From: UBA2231 sp964415175
GTDB taxonomy: Bacteria > Elusimicrobiota > Elusimicrobia > Elusimicrobiales > UBA9959
Assembly: GCA_964415175.1 (NCBI GenBank)
Contig: CAYPYG010000015.1
Location: forward strand, 1 to 64,000
DNA length: 64,000 nucleotides
Direction: 5' to 3'
Part shown: piece by piece, positions 16,204 to 24,344 of the stretch
Layout: the number at the start of each line of letters is the position of its first letter
Numbering within the stretch: position 1 is the stretch's first letter
Notes under the pieces: model-generated
What the model saw: the letters and a program-made list of their open reading frames with translations, nothing else
Database searches by the model: none
What the model was told of the DNA's origin: nothing
Translations under genes and position numbers: made by a program

Positions 16204-17406
16204 TTACTTCAGCGTCACTTTGGAGAAATCCACGCCGCGGCGCCTGTAGAACTCTATGCCGTTGCGGCGCATCTCCTCCCAGGACCAGACCGCGGAACTG
16301 GCGGCGGCCTTGTCGGTGACTAGCGCCCTGTCCGAGCAGGACATGCACGGGTCGATGGCCGCTATGACCAGCGGCACGTCGGCCATCCAGCCGCCCTGCA
16401 GCATGTGCGGCACCGCGTGGTAATTGGCCAGGGTGGGGGCGCGCACCTTGACGCGCTCGGGCTTGTCGGTGCCGTTGCCCTTGACGTAATGGATGTCCTC
16501 GCCGCGGGGCGCCTCGTAGCGGTTGACGGCTTCGCCCTCCGGGACCTTCCACGGGACTTTTATCGAGATGGGCCCCTCCGGCAGGTAGTTGAGCACCTGA
16601 CGGATGATCTTGCAGGATTCGACGGTCTCCAGCACGCGCACTACGACGCGGCCGAACACGTCGCAGGTGTCGGCGGTGATCAGCTTGAAGTCCAGCTTGT
16701 CGTAGATGAGGTAGGGCTCGTCCTTGCGCACGTCGCGCGCCACGCCGGAAGCGCGGGTCGTGGGTCCGCAGGCCCCCAGCTTTATCGCCAGGTCCCTGGG
16801 CAGGACCCCTACGTTCTGCGTGCGGGCCAGGACGGTGGTCTCCTCGGTGGCCAGCGTGGTGTAGTATTTGGTCCGGGCCTCGAGGACGTCTATCCTCTTG
16901 AGCAGCTCCGCCTTGATCTCGGGCGTGATGTCCCGGCGGACGCCGCCGAGGGTGTTGATGGCGTAATGCACGCGGTTGCCGGCGACCAGTTCCAGGCAGT
17001 CGAGCACGTGCTCGCGGTCGCGCCAGACGTACATGAACAGCGTGTCGAAGCCTATCTCGTAGGCCGCTATGCCCAGCCAGAGCAGGTGGCTGTGCACGCG
17101 CTCGAGCTCCGCCACTATCACGCGTATAGCCTTGGCGCGCTCGGGGATCTCCGCCTTGGCTATCTCCTCGACACAGGTGATGTAGCAGGTGGTGTGGGAG
17201 TGCGAGCAGATGCCGCAGACGCGCTCTATCAGGTAGATGTCCTGTATGTAGGTGCGCTCCTCGGCGGCCTTCTCCACGCCGCGGTGATTGTAGCCCAGGT
17301 TGACCGTGGCCTTGTCCACCTGCTCGCCCTCGAGCACGAGGCCGAAGTTTATGGGTTCCTTGAGGCCGGGGTGCTGGGGGCCCAGGGGTACGTTTATCTT
17401 GGACAT
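16204..17406 (-). CDS. Group 4 [NiFe] hydrogenase large (catalytic) subunit
   Basis: A 400-residue protein starting at ATG 17406, which overlaps the stop of the nuoC-like gene as TAATG. It resembles NuoD but carries both nickel-binding motifs of an active [NiFe] hydrogenase. The first is RVCGICSHSH, with Cys64 and Cys67. The second is DPCMSCSDR, with Cys354 and Cys357, which resembles the motif of formate-hydrogenlyase HycE. Complex I NuoD lacks these cysteines. About 40 residues follow DPCMSCSDR, consistent with a precursor needing a maturation endopeptidase, as for HycE. The enzyme would evolve or oxidise H2 coupled to ion translocation by the adjacent membrane subunits. No hyp maturation genes are in the window. 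Confidence 0.92.
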   Translation of the reverse strand: MSKINVPLGPQHPGLKEPINFGLVLEGEQVDKATVNLGYNHRGVEKAAEERTYIQDIYLIERVCGICSHSHTTCYITCVEEIAKAEIPERAKAIRVIVAELERVHSHLLWLGIAAYEIGFDTLFMYVWRDREHVLDCLELVAGNRVHYAINTLGGVRRDITPEIKAELLKRIDVLEARTKYYTTLATEETTVLARTQNVGVLPRDLAIKLGACGPTTRASGVARDVRKDEPYLIYDKLDFKLITADTCDVFGRVVVRVLETVESCKIIRQVLNYLPEGPISIKVPWKVPEGEAVNRYEAPRGEDIHYVKGNGTDKPERVKVRAPTLANYHAVPHMLQGGWMADVPLVIAAIDPCMSCSDRALVTDKAAASSAVWSWEEMRRNGIEFYRRRGVDFSKVTLK

Positions 17407-17894
17407 TACTTGGCCTCCTTGACGGCGGGTTCCGGGTAGGCGTCGGTCAGCTTCCAGTCCTTGCGCAGCGGGTGCTGGCCGGCCGGGAAGTCGTCCGGCA
17501 GCGGGTAGTGGCGGCCGGCCGGCAGGCCCTCTATCTTTATGCCGAAGAGGTCCTCGAGCTCGCGCTCGTAGGATTCGGTGCCGGGGAACACGTCGCGCAC
17601 GGTGGGCAGGACGGGGGTGGCGCGGGGGGGCCTGGCGCGCACCGTTATGATATTGTGCTGGTCGGTCGTGTGGTAGAAGGCGGCCAGGTTCTCGCCCAGG
17701 TCCATGCCGGTGATGGTCGCGAGATGGTCGAAACCCATTTCGTCGCGGAGGAAGCGCATCAGGTCGACGAGCCTCTCCGGCTTCACCGTCAGCCACAGCC
17801 GCCTCCGGCGCTGTATGGTCGATTCGGAGATGTCCCCCCCGAATTTCTCCTCGAGCCGTTTCTTGAATCTTTCTTCCAGTTCCAGGTCGGACAT
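17406..17894 (-). CDS. Hydrogenase NuoC/HycE-N-like 30 kDa-type subunit
   Basis: A 162-residue soluble protein of the complex I 30 kDa family. Recognisable segments are EMGFDHLATITGMDLGENL, FPGTESYERELEDLFGIKIE and the C-terminal PLPDDFPAGQHPLRKDW, which matches the family signature ERE-x-x-D-x-x-G. It forms the interface that holds the large subunit. In formate hydrogenlyase this domain is fused to the large subunit, but here it is separate as in Mbh and NuoC. The stop codon overlaps the start of the large-subunit gene. Confidence 0.9.
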   Translation of the reverse strand: MSDLELEERFKKRLEEKFGGDISESTIQRRRRLWLTVKPERLVDLMRFLRDEMGFDHLATITGMDLGENLAAFYHTTDQHNIITVRARPPRATPVLPTVRDVFPGTESYERELEDLFGIKIEGLPAGRHYPLPDDFPAGQHPLRKDWKLTDAYPEPAVKEAK

Positions 17895-17904
17895 AGGGTT
17901 CTCC

Positions 17905-18348
17905 TTACTTCTGCAGGCTGCCGAGCAGCTTGACCACGCCGTCTATGACGGCCTCGGGCCTGACCGGGCAGCCGGGGATATAGGCGGACACCGGCACGAC
18001 CTTGTCCAGGCCGCCGGGCGCGACGCAGTAGCAGCCGTCGAAGACGCCGCCCGAGCAGGCGCAGGCGCCGACGGCGACGACGAACTTGGGCTCGGCCATC
18101 TGGTCGTAGATGCGCTTGATGCGCTTGATCTGCTGGCGCGTCACCGGACCGCTGACCACCATCACGTCGGCGTGGCGCGGCGTGGGCTTGAGCACTATGC
18201 CGAAGCGTTCCAGGTCGTAGCGCGGGGTGAGCGCGTCCACCACTTCGATGTCGCAGCCGTTGCAGCCGCCCGAGTTGAAATGCAGGATCCAGGGCGATTT
18301 CACCCGGGACCAGGTTATGATCTTCTCTTTGAGGCTTTTGGTTTTCAT
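17905..18348 (-). CDS. Group 4 [NiFe] hydrogenase small subunit (NuoB/EchC-like)
   Basis: A 147-residue protein that binds the proximal [4Fe-4S] cluster. The ligands visible are GGCNGCDIE (Cys29 and Cys32), a cysteine in GACACSGG (Cys96) and PGCPVRPEAV (Cys127). The first pair is CxxC with Gly-Cys-Asp-Ile-Glu, as in energy-converting hydrogenases, and not the adjacent Cys-Cys of complex I NuoB. This supports assignment to a hydrogenase. Two extra cysteines occur in FDGCYC (106 and 108). It lies 10 bases upstream of the nuoC-like gene. Confidence 0.92.
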   Translation of the reverse strand: MKTKSLKEKIITWSRVKSPWILHFNSGGCNGCDIEVVDALTPRYDLERFGIVLKPTPRHADVMVVSGPVTRQQIKRIKRIYDQMAEPKFVVAVGACACSGGVFDGCYCVAPGGLDKVVPVSAYIPGCPVRPEAVIDGVVKLLGSLQK

Positions 18349-18351
18349 GTC

Positions 18352-18681
18352 TTATCCCAGGAAGAGCACCGCTAGTATGACGGCCACGGCGCCGACATAG
18401 GCCAGGACCAGTTCGAAGCCGCCGGCCGAGGCGTTGAGGCCCCAGGTCGCCAGCATCAGGCCGGCCACGTGGAGCAGCGTGAAGAAGATGGCGAACGGGA
18501 AGAAGCGCTGGTAATCGGGCAGCACCTTCTCGGCGGGCACGTCCTCGCCGCAGGCGTAGGGCAGCTCCTTGCCGGCGGACTCGGTACCTTTCGGGGCCCA
18601 GCCCGAGAAGAACTCGGAGAGGGCCATGGCGCAGAGCAGCGCGACGATGAAGACTACCGGGGGTGAGAGGAATATTTCCAT
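18352..18681 (-). CDS. Hydrogenase membrane subunit, NuoA-like
   Basis: A 109-residue protein with three hydrophobic helices (VVFIVALLCAMALSEFFSG, FAIFFTLLHVAGLMLATWG and LVLAYVGAVAVILAVLFLG). The loop after the first helix contains YACGEDVPAEK, which corresponds to the Cys-Gly-Glu/Asp motif of the NuoA loop. It would help to link the membrane arm to the NuoH-like anchor. It is tightly packed between the nuoK-like and small-subunit genes. Confidence 0.8.
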   Translation of the reverse strand: MEIFLSPPVVFIVALLCAMALSEFFSGWAPKGTESAGKELPYACGEDVPAEKVLPDYQRFFPFAIFFTLLHVAGLMLATWGLNASAGGFELVLAYVGAVAVILAVLFLG

Positions 18682-18685
18682 GGTA

Positions 18686-18991
18686 TCAGCCTTTGAGCGA
18701 GGATAGTTTCCAGACGTCGACTCCGCCGTTGGTCCGGTAGGCCTTGACCAGCAGCGTCAGGCCGGCCGCGACCACCACCACCTCGATGACTATCATCGTG
18801 ATGATGACGGCCTGGGCCAGGGAGAGGTTGGACATCGAGCCGCTGGCTATCAGCGCCAGCAGCGTGCCTTTGGACATCACCTCGAGACCGATCAGCTGGC
18901 GGAGGAGGTTCCTCGACGCCGCCATGCAGTAGAGCCCTATGAAGAAGAGCAGGGCCGCGAAATACCAGGCCGTCGCGAATGATCCGTTCAT
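18686..18991 (-). CDS. Hydrogenase/antiporter membrane subunit, NuoK/MrpC-like
   Basis: A 101-residue protein with three helices. The second includes NLLRQLIGLEVMSKGTLLAL, which carries the conserved glutamate of the NuoK/MnhC family (GLEVM). The third (AVIITMIVIEVVVVAAGLTL) carries the second conserved glutamate. These carboxylates lie on the proton path of complex I-type enzymes. The start codon overlaps the upstream nuoJ-like stop as ATGA. Confidence 0.88.
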   Translation of the reverse strand: MNGSFATAWYFAALLFFIGLYCMAASRNLLRQLIGLEVMSKGTLLALIASGSMSNLSLAQAVIITMIVIEVVVVAAGLTLLVKAYRTNGGVDVWKLSSLKG

Positions 18992-19479
18992 TTTCCCGCC
19001 TTTTTCGCCGCGAACACGGAGTTTATGACCAGCACCCCGGCGGCGAGCATCGCTATCTGTCCCAGCAGGTCCATGCGCCGGGACTCCCAGAGCATCGAGC
19101 CCAGCGACTGCCCCCTGGCGCCGAACCTGGCGTAATCGGCCAGCGCCTCGAAGAAGGGCCAGCCGGCTATCCAGCCGCCGATGGCCACGATCAGCGCGAA
19201 GACCGGCAGCAGCCGGAAGCGGGTGCGGTCCTCCGCGAAGAAAGGCTCCTCCTTGCGGAGCAGGCTGACCGCGCTGATGAAGAGCACGGTGATCAGGCCG
19301 GCGCAGACCGAGAGCTCGAAGACGGCGGCCCAGGGCGCGCGAAAGTCGAAGAGCACCAGCGCCACGCCTATGCTCGTCGCGGCCAGGCTTATGGCCGCGG
19401 TCAGCATGTTCCTGGACATGACGGCCGCGAGCGCGCAGAGCGTGACGGCCAGGTAGAGGAATTCCCTGTATTCGATCAT
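18988..19479 (-). CDS. Hydrogenase/antiporter membrane subunit, NuoJ-like
   Basis: A 163-residue protein with five hydrophobic helices in NuoJ-like arrangement. The third contains AVFELSVCAGLITVLFISAV, comparable to the helix of NuoJ/MbhD that carries conserved glutamate and glycine. The segment after it (SLLRKEEPFFAEDRTRFRL) is a charged cytoplasmic loop. Both ends overlap neighbouring genes by four bases (ATGA), showing a tightly coupled operon. Confidence 0.82.
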   Translation of the reverse strand: MIEYREFLYLAVTLCALAAVMSRNMLTAAISLAATSIGVALVLFDFRAPWAAVFELSVCAGLITVLFISAVSLLRKEEPFFAEDRTRFRLLPVFALIVAIGGWIAGWPFFEALADYARFGARGQSLGSMLWESRRMDLLGQIAMLAAGVLVINSVFAAKKAGK

Positions 19480-20909
19480 AACACCATCCTGGAGGCTATG
19501 GTTTCGGCGAGGTAGCTGAAGAAGTAGGGGAACAGCAGGCCGGCGGCCACGATGACCGCGCTCATCAGCACGGCCGGGGCCAGCAGGGCCGGAGAGACCT
19601 CGGAGGCGGTCTCGGCGGCGGGGCTCTTCTTACCGAAGAAGATCCTGCGCTGCATGATCACGAAGTAGGCCAGCGTCAGCGCGCTGAAGAGCAGGGCCAG
19701 CACGGCGTAGGTCACCGCGCCTGCGTCCCAGAGCGCTATGATGATGATCAGCTTGCTCCAGAAGCCCGACAGCGGCGGTATGCCGGCGGTGGAGAGCATC
19801 GCTATGACCGAGGTCCAGGAGGTCCAGGGCATCGGGTGCTCCATGCCTCCCAGTTTGGTCATGTCGCGGGTGCCGGCGGCCTTCTCCAGGCTGGCGCTGT
19901 TGAGGAACAGCACGGTCTTGAAGGTCGCGTGGTTGAAGAGGTGGAAGACGGCGCCGATGAAGGCCAGCGGGGTGGCCAGGCCGGCCGCCAGCACGATGTA
20001 GCCGATCTGGCTGACGCTGGAGAAGGCCAGCATGCGCTTGAGGTCGTCCTGGCGCATCGCCGCTATCGCCCCGACGGCTATGGACACCATGCCCAGGAAC
20101 ATCAGGACCTCGGAGAGGCGGAACGCCCCGGTCTCGAAGAGCCGCAGGAACATCGCTATCCTGACCACGGCGTAGACGCCGGAGATCTTGGTCACGATGC
20201 CGGCCAGGAAGGCCGAGACCGGCGCGTAGGAGCCCTGGTAGGCGTCCGGCGTCCAGACGTGGAAGGGCACGACGCCGGATTTGACCAGGAAGCCCAGCAG
20301 CAGCAGCGACAGCGAGAAGACCAGGGCCGGGGCGGAGGCGCCGGAATAGACTATTATCCTTATGCTGTCGAAGGAGAAGGTGCCGGCGCTCAGCAGCATG
20401 ACGGCCAGGCCCAGCATGATCGCCGCGGAGGCCGGGAAGGTCAGCAGGTAGTACTTTATCGCGCCTTCCACCCCCTCCCTGCTGTCGTCGGAGGTTATCA
20501 GCGCGAACGAAGCCACCGCCAGGACCTCGACGAAGATGTAGAGCGTGAAGAAGTCGGTGGAGGTGACGACGCCGCACATCGCCGCCACCGAGACCAGCAG
20601 CAGCGGGTAGAAATAGGTCGTGTTCACCCCGCGGCCATGCCCGTAGGAGGCGGAGAAGAACGAGACGCAGAGCCCCACCAGGTAGACCGTCAGGACCATC
20701 AGCAGCGAGAAGCCGTCCTCGGCCACGGCCGAGAAGCCGGAGGCCAGCACGGCGGGGCTGAGCAGCGTCCAGCCGATGTTGATCAGGCCGGCCAGCAGCG
20801 TGACGTTGGCGAAGATCTCGGCCAGTTTGCCGCGCCTGCGCGCGACGAAAGGGATCAGGAGCGCCGAGAACAGCGGTATCAGCATGTACTGAAGGAGGCT
20901 TATCGTCAT
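19476..20909 (-). CDS. Antiporter-like subunit 3 (NuoN/NuoM/MrpD-like)
   Basis: A 477-residue protein with about 14 helices of the proton-conducting antiporter family. It has FFTLYIFVEVLAVASFALI (conserved Glu in helix 5), KSGVVPFHVWTPDAYQGSYA (conserved Lys and His-x-Trp-x-Pro-Asp-Ala) and DLKRMLAFSSVSQIGYIVLA. One of three such subunits in the operon, each expected to move one ion per turnover. It starts directly after the stop of the NuoL-like gene with no gap. Confidence 0.9.
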   Translation of the reverse strand: MTISLLQYMLIPLFSALLIPFVARRRGKLAEIFANVTLLAGLINIGWTLLSPAVLASGFSAVAEDGFSLLMVLTVYLVGLCVSFFSASYGHGRGVNTTYFYPLLLVSVAAMCGVVTSTDFFTLYIFVEVLAVASFALITSDDSREGVEGAIKYYLLTFPASAAIMLGLAVMLLSAGTFSFDSIRIIVYSGASAPALVFSLSLLLLGFLVKSGVVPFHVWTPDAYQGSYAPVSAFLAGIVTKISGVYAVVRIAMFLRLFETGAFRLSEVLMFLGMVSIAVGAIAAMRQDDLKRMLAFSSVSQIGYIVLAAGLATPLAFIGAVFHLFNHATFKTVLFLNSASLEKAAGTRDMTKLGGMEHPMPWTSWTSVIAMLSTAGIPPLSGFWSKLIIIIALWDAGAVTYAVLALLFSALTLAYFVIMQRRIFFGKKSPAAETASEVSPALLAPAVLMSAVIVAAGLLFPYFFSYLAETIASRMVL

Positions 20910-22778
20910 TTACTTTATCCCTCCGGAATTCGCGGTGAACAGCACGAAAAGGGTCATCGCCAGGCCCATCAGCAGCATGTAGGCCGGGTAAGAGCCGCTG
21001 TGGAAGCGGCGGGAGAGGTCGTTGAGCCGGCCGGTGGCGGCGACCGGCAGGCCGTCGGTCAGCCAGTCGAAGAAGCGGTCCGCCTTATAGAGCAGCGCCG
21101 AGAAGTCCGGCACGCGCTTCATTATCTGCTCGTAGGGGTCGAAGAACCTCTTCTCGGCCAGGGCGTAGAGCCAGCCCAGCACGGGAGCGTGGTGGATGTG
21201 GTCCGAGGACTTGCTGGCCCGGCCCCTGGCGGCGGAGTAACCGTAGACGTGGTTCATGACCGCGCCGAGGATCACTATGACCGAGACCAGGTAGAGGTCG
21301 TCGAAGTGGAAGCCCGAGAGCGCGTGCTCCGGGAACAGCGACAGGTTGTCCAGCGCGGGCCCTATCAGGTAGGTCACGGGGATCGCGGCGCCGAAACCGA
21401 AGACCACGCAGACGGCGGCCAGGACCAGCATCGGCAGCAGCATCGAGAACGGCGCCTCGGAGACGTCCTTGAGCTCGTCGGGGCGCTTGTCGAAGAAGAC
21501 CGAGTGGCCGAGCTTCAGGAACGAGGCCAGCGTCAGCAGCGAACCGACCTCGGCCGCTATGAAGAAGGAGAGCCAGCCGGTCTCGAGCGTGCCCTTGTAG
21601 ATCAGTTCCTTGGAGAAGAAGCCGTTGAACGGCGCGATGCCGGAGATGGCCGCGGCCGCGATCACGAAGCAGACCGCCGTTACCGGCATGGCGCGGAACA
21701 GGCCGCCGAGTTTGCCGAGGTCGCCGGTGCCGGCCTGCCTCTCGACCGCGCCGGCGGTCATGAACAGGCAGGACTTGTACGAGGCGTGGTTGATCATGTG
21801 GAACAGGCCGCCGGCGATGCCGATCGGGTTGAGCGTGCCTATCCCGAGGATCATGTAGCCGGTCTGGCTGACGGCGTGGTAGGAGAGCAGGCGCTTGTAA
21901 TCCTGCTGCACGAAGGCCATCATGACCGCGATGATTATCGTCAGCGCGCCTATGGTCATCAGGACCAGCTGCATCGCGCCGTTGAGCTGGAAGAGGTAGA
22001 CGGAGATGCGGGCGAGGAAGTAGATGCCCAGCAGTTTGTCGATGGCGGCGGGGACATAGGCCATGAAAGGCGCGCTGGAGTCCACGGCGGCGTCGGGTAT
22101 CCAGGTGTGGAACGGTATCGCGCCGGCCTTGGAGAGCGCGCCTATGAGGAGCAGCACGTAGGCCAGGCCGCCCCAGCCGTTGAGGGTCAGCTTTTCGGCC
22201 GAGATCTCGGACATGCTCATCGTGCCGGCCAGGTAGGCGGTCAGCCCTATGCCCAGCAGCAGGCAGAGGTCGGTGACGCCGTTTATCAGGAAGGCCTTCA
22301 TGGCGGTGGCCCGGGAGCCGGCGGTGTCGCGCGAGAGCGCTATGAAGGTATAGAGGAAGACCAGCAGGCCTTCCCAGAAAAAGAGCAGCGCCAGCAGGCT
22401 GTCGGCCAGCGCGGCGCCGGCGGCGAAGGACTGGGTCAGCAGCACGTTGAAGTAGAACCACTTGGCCTTGCCCTTGTCCGGGAAGCTGAAGGCGTAGAAC
22501 GAGACCAGCAGCGAGAAGAAGGAGACGGCCAGCAGCAGGAAGGCGCTGAGCTGGTCGGCCTTCAGCGAGAAGTCCATGCCGCCGCCCAGCCAGGGCAGCG
22601 TCAGCTGGTAATGCTGGCCCAGCAGGGCCGGCGCCAGCGCGTTGAGCGCGGCCAGGAAGCAGACCGCCGTGACGCCGATGGAGAGCAGTTCGCGCAGCCA
22701 GCGCGTCCTGTCGGAGATGGCCAGTATCAACAGTCCGGCCGCGAGCGGCAGCAGTACGGGGATGCTGAGGAGGTTCAT
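20910..22778 (-). CDS. Antiporter-like subunit 2 (NuoL/MrpA-like, long)
   Basis: A 622-residue protein, the longest of the three antiporter-like subunits, with LFFWEGLLVFLYTFIALS (conserved Glu), SKAGAIPFHTWIPDAAVDSS and DYKRLLSYHAVSQTGYMILG. The extra C-terminal 130 residues (HIHHAPVLGWLYALAEKRFF, YEQIMKRVPDFSALL) correspond to the lateral-helix extension region of NuoL, though I cannot be sure a full HL helix is present. It overlaps the upstream antiporter-like gene by four bases. Confidence 0.9.
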   Translation of the reverse strand: MNLLSIPVLLPLAAGLLILAISDRTRWLRELLSIGVTAVCFLAALNALAPALLGQHYQLTLPWLGGGMDFSLKADQLSAFLLLAVSFFSLLVSFYAFSFPDKGKAKWFYFNVLLTQSFAAGAALADSLLALLFFWEGLLVFLYTFIALSRDTAGSRATAMKAFLINGVTDLCLLLGIGLTAYLAGTMSMSEISAEKLTLNGWGGLAYVLLLIGALSKAGAIPFHTWIPDAAVDSSAPFMAYVPAAIDKLLGIYFLARISVYLFQLNGAMQLVLMTIGALTIIIAVMMAFVQQDYKRLLSYHAVSQTGYMILGIGTLNPIGIAGGLFHMINHASYKSCLFMTAGAVERQAGTGDLGKLGGLFRAMPVTAVCFVIAAAAISGIAPFNGFFSKELIYKGTLETGWLSFFIAAEVGSLLTLASFLKLGHSVFFDKRPDELKDVSEAPFSMLLPMLVLAAVCVVFGFGAAIPVTYLIGPALDNLSLFPEHALSGFHFDDLYLVSVIVILGAVMNHVYGYSAARGRASKSSDHIHHAPVLGWLYALAEKRFFDPYEQIMKRVPDFSALLYKADRFFDWLTDGLPVAATGRLNDLSRRFHSGSYPAYMLLMGLAMTLFVLFTANSGGIK

Positions 22779-24205
22779 TCTATCGCTCCTATCTGGGAGG
22801 TCAGTATTTCGACGTAATTGGCGGGGTAGTGCACGAAGGCGCCCAACGCCAGGCCGAGCAGCGCCAGGAAGGCCACGCTGGCCACCATCGTGAACGAGCC
22901 TTCCCTGGGCGCGTCCTGCTTCTCCTCGCCCAGGAAGACCAGGTAGAACAGGCGGATCAGGTAGAGCAGCGTCATGACGGCCCCGACCAGGAACAGCGCC
23001 AGGACCAGGGCGCTGCCGGTCTCGGCCGCGCCGCGGAAGACCAGGAACTTGCTGAAGAAGCCGCCGAACGGCGGTATGCCCATGACCGACAGCGAGCAGA
23101 GCGCGAAGGAGACCGCGGTCACCGGCATCGCGCGGAAGAGGCCGCCCATTTTGGTGATATCCTTGGTGTGCGTCTTCTGCTCCACTATACCGGCGCAGAG
23201 GAACAGCCCGCCCTTGGCGACGCTGTGCATCATTATGTAGAGCAGGCCGCCGATGAAGGCGGTCCTGCCGCCCGCGGCCAGGCCCAGGAAGATGAAGCCG
23301 ATCTGGCTCACCGTGGAGTAGGCTATGATGCGCTTGATGTCCTTCTCGATCATCGCGGCGCCGGCGGAGATCAGCGCGCTGAGGCCCGCGACGAGGAGGA
23401 CGCCGTAATAGAAGCCCTCGGCGACCACGACGGTCACGCCGAAGATGCGGGCGTAGGCGTAGACGCCTATCTTGACCAGCACGGCGGCGTGCAGCAGCGA
23501 GGTGACGGTGGACGGCGCGACGCCGGCGTCGGGCAGCCAGGTCGAGAACGGCAGCGTGGCGGACTTGGAGAGGATGCCGGCCATGATCAGCACCGCCGCC
23601 AGCGTGGAGATGGTCTCGCCGCGCAGGTGGCGCAGGTCCATGGTGCCGTTGGCGAAGTAGATCATCAGTATGCCCGCGAGCATGCAGAGGGCGCCGAAGA
23701 CGGTGACCATGATGGTCTTATTGGCCTTCTGCACGTCGGTGTCCTTGCGGAAGAAGCCCACGAGCCTCCAGCTGGCGAAGCCGGTCAGCTCCCAGAACAC
23801 GTACATCCAGACCAGGTTCATCGAGAAGACCAGTCCCATCATCGAGCCGAGGAACAGGACGACCATCGTGTAGTACTCGGTCTGGTCCTCGTAGTGGGAG
23901 ATGTAGTCGACCGAGTAGACCAGGATGACCGCGCTGGTGAAGGAGGAGACCGCCGCCATGAAGACGGCCAGCATGTCGGCCGAGAGCGTCAGGTCGAAGC
24001 CCAGCGGGAAGGCCAGCGTGTAGGCCGCCACCTGCCCGGACAGGGCCCGGGGAAGCAGCGCGGCCGCGGCCAGGAAGGTGATCAGGCCGAGCGAGACGGC
24101 CAGGACGTTCCTGGCGGCCGTGGAGACCCTGGCGGCGAACGGGATTAAAAAAGCGCCCAATAGGGGCGCGAAAACCGCGGTTTTCATGATGGTGACGAGG
24201 TCCAT
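22775..24205 (-). CDS. Antiporter-like subunit 1 (NuoL/NuoM/MrpD-like), first hydrogenase gene
   Basis: A 476-residue polytopic protein with VWMYVFWELTGFASWRLVGF (conserved Glu), SKSATLPFSTWLPDAGVAPS (conserved Lys) and DIKRIIAYSTVSQIGFIFLG. It is the first gene of the hydrogenase operon. Having an antiporter module ahead of the catalytic genes resembles Mrp-containing membrane-bound hydrogenases (Mbh-type), where Na+ rather than H+ may be pumped. The ion used here cannot be read from the sequence. Confidence 0.9.
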   Translation of the reverse strand: MDLVTIMKTAVFAPLLGAFLIPFAARVSTAARNVLAVSLGLITFLAAAALLPRALSGQVAAYTLAFPLGFDLTLSADMLAVFMAAVSSFTSAVILVYSVDYISHYEDQTEYYTMVVLFLGSMMGLVFSMNLVWMYVFWELTGFASWRLVGFFRKDTDVQKANKTIMVTVFGALCMLAGILMIYFANGTMDLRHLRGETISTLAAVLIMAGILSKSATLPFSTWLPDAGVAPSTVTSLLHAAVLVKIGVYAYARIFGVTVVVAEGFYYGVLLVAGLSALISAGAAMIEKDIKRIIAYSTVSQIGFIFLGLAAGGRTAFIGGLLYIMMHSVAKGGLFLCAGIVEQKTHTKDITKMGGLFRAMPVTAVSFALCSLSVMGIPPFGGFFSKFLVFRGAAETGSALVLALFLVGAVMTLLYLIRLFYLVFLGEEKQDAPREGSFTMVASVAFLALLGLALGAFVHYPANYVEILTSQIGAIE

Positions 24206-24302
24206 GTTTTATCCTTGGTCGGCGGTCCCCCGGCGTGGCCCGGGGCCGGCTGTGATCTCAAAAATTACGACGGACGGACTATTTACGGCTGCGTCTGCTT
24301 TT

Positions 24303-24332
24303 ATGATAACAAAAAGAACGGCGCGGCTTCAA
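24303..24332 (-). promoter_or_regulatory. Possible promoter of the hydrogenase operon
   Basis: On the minus strand TTGAAG (24327-24332) and TATCAT (24303-24308) are spaced by 18 bases. They sit about 100 bases before the first antiporter gene. The match is moderate. No FNR-like palindrome (TTGAT-N4-ATCAA) is visible. Confidence 0.4.
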
Positions 24333-24344
24333 ACCCCCCTCCGC

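Noticed and set aside
16204..17406. Annotation as complex I NuoD
   Set aside because: Four nickel-ligand cysteines in the hydrogenase motifs are present, which NuoD lacks.
19836..22817. 993-residue open frame on the plus strand
   Set aside because: It mirrors the antiporter genes on the minus strand, is rich in Gln/Gly/Arg/Asp without domain motifs, and results from high GC and biased third positions.
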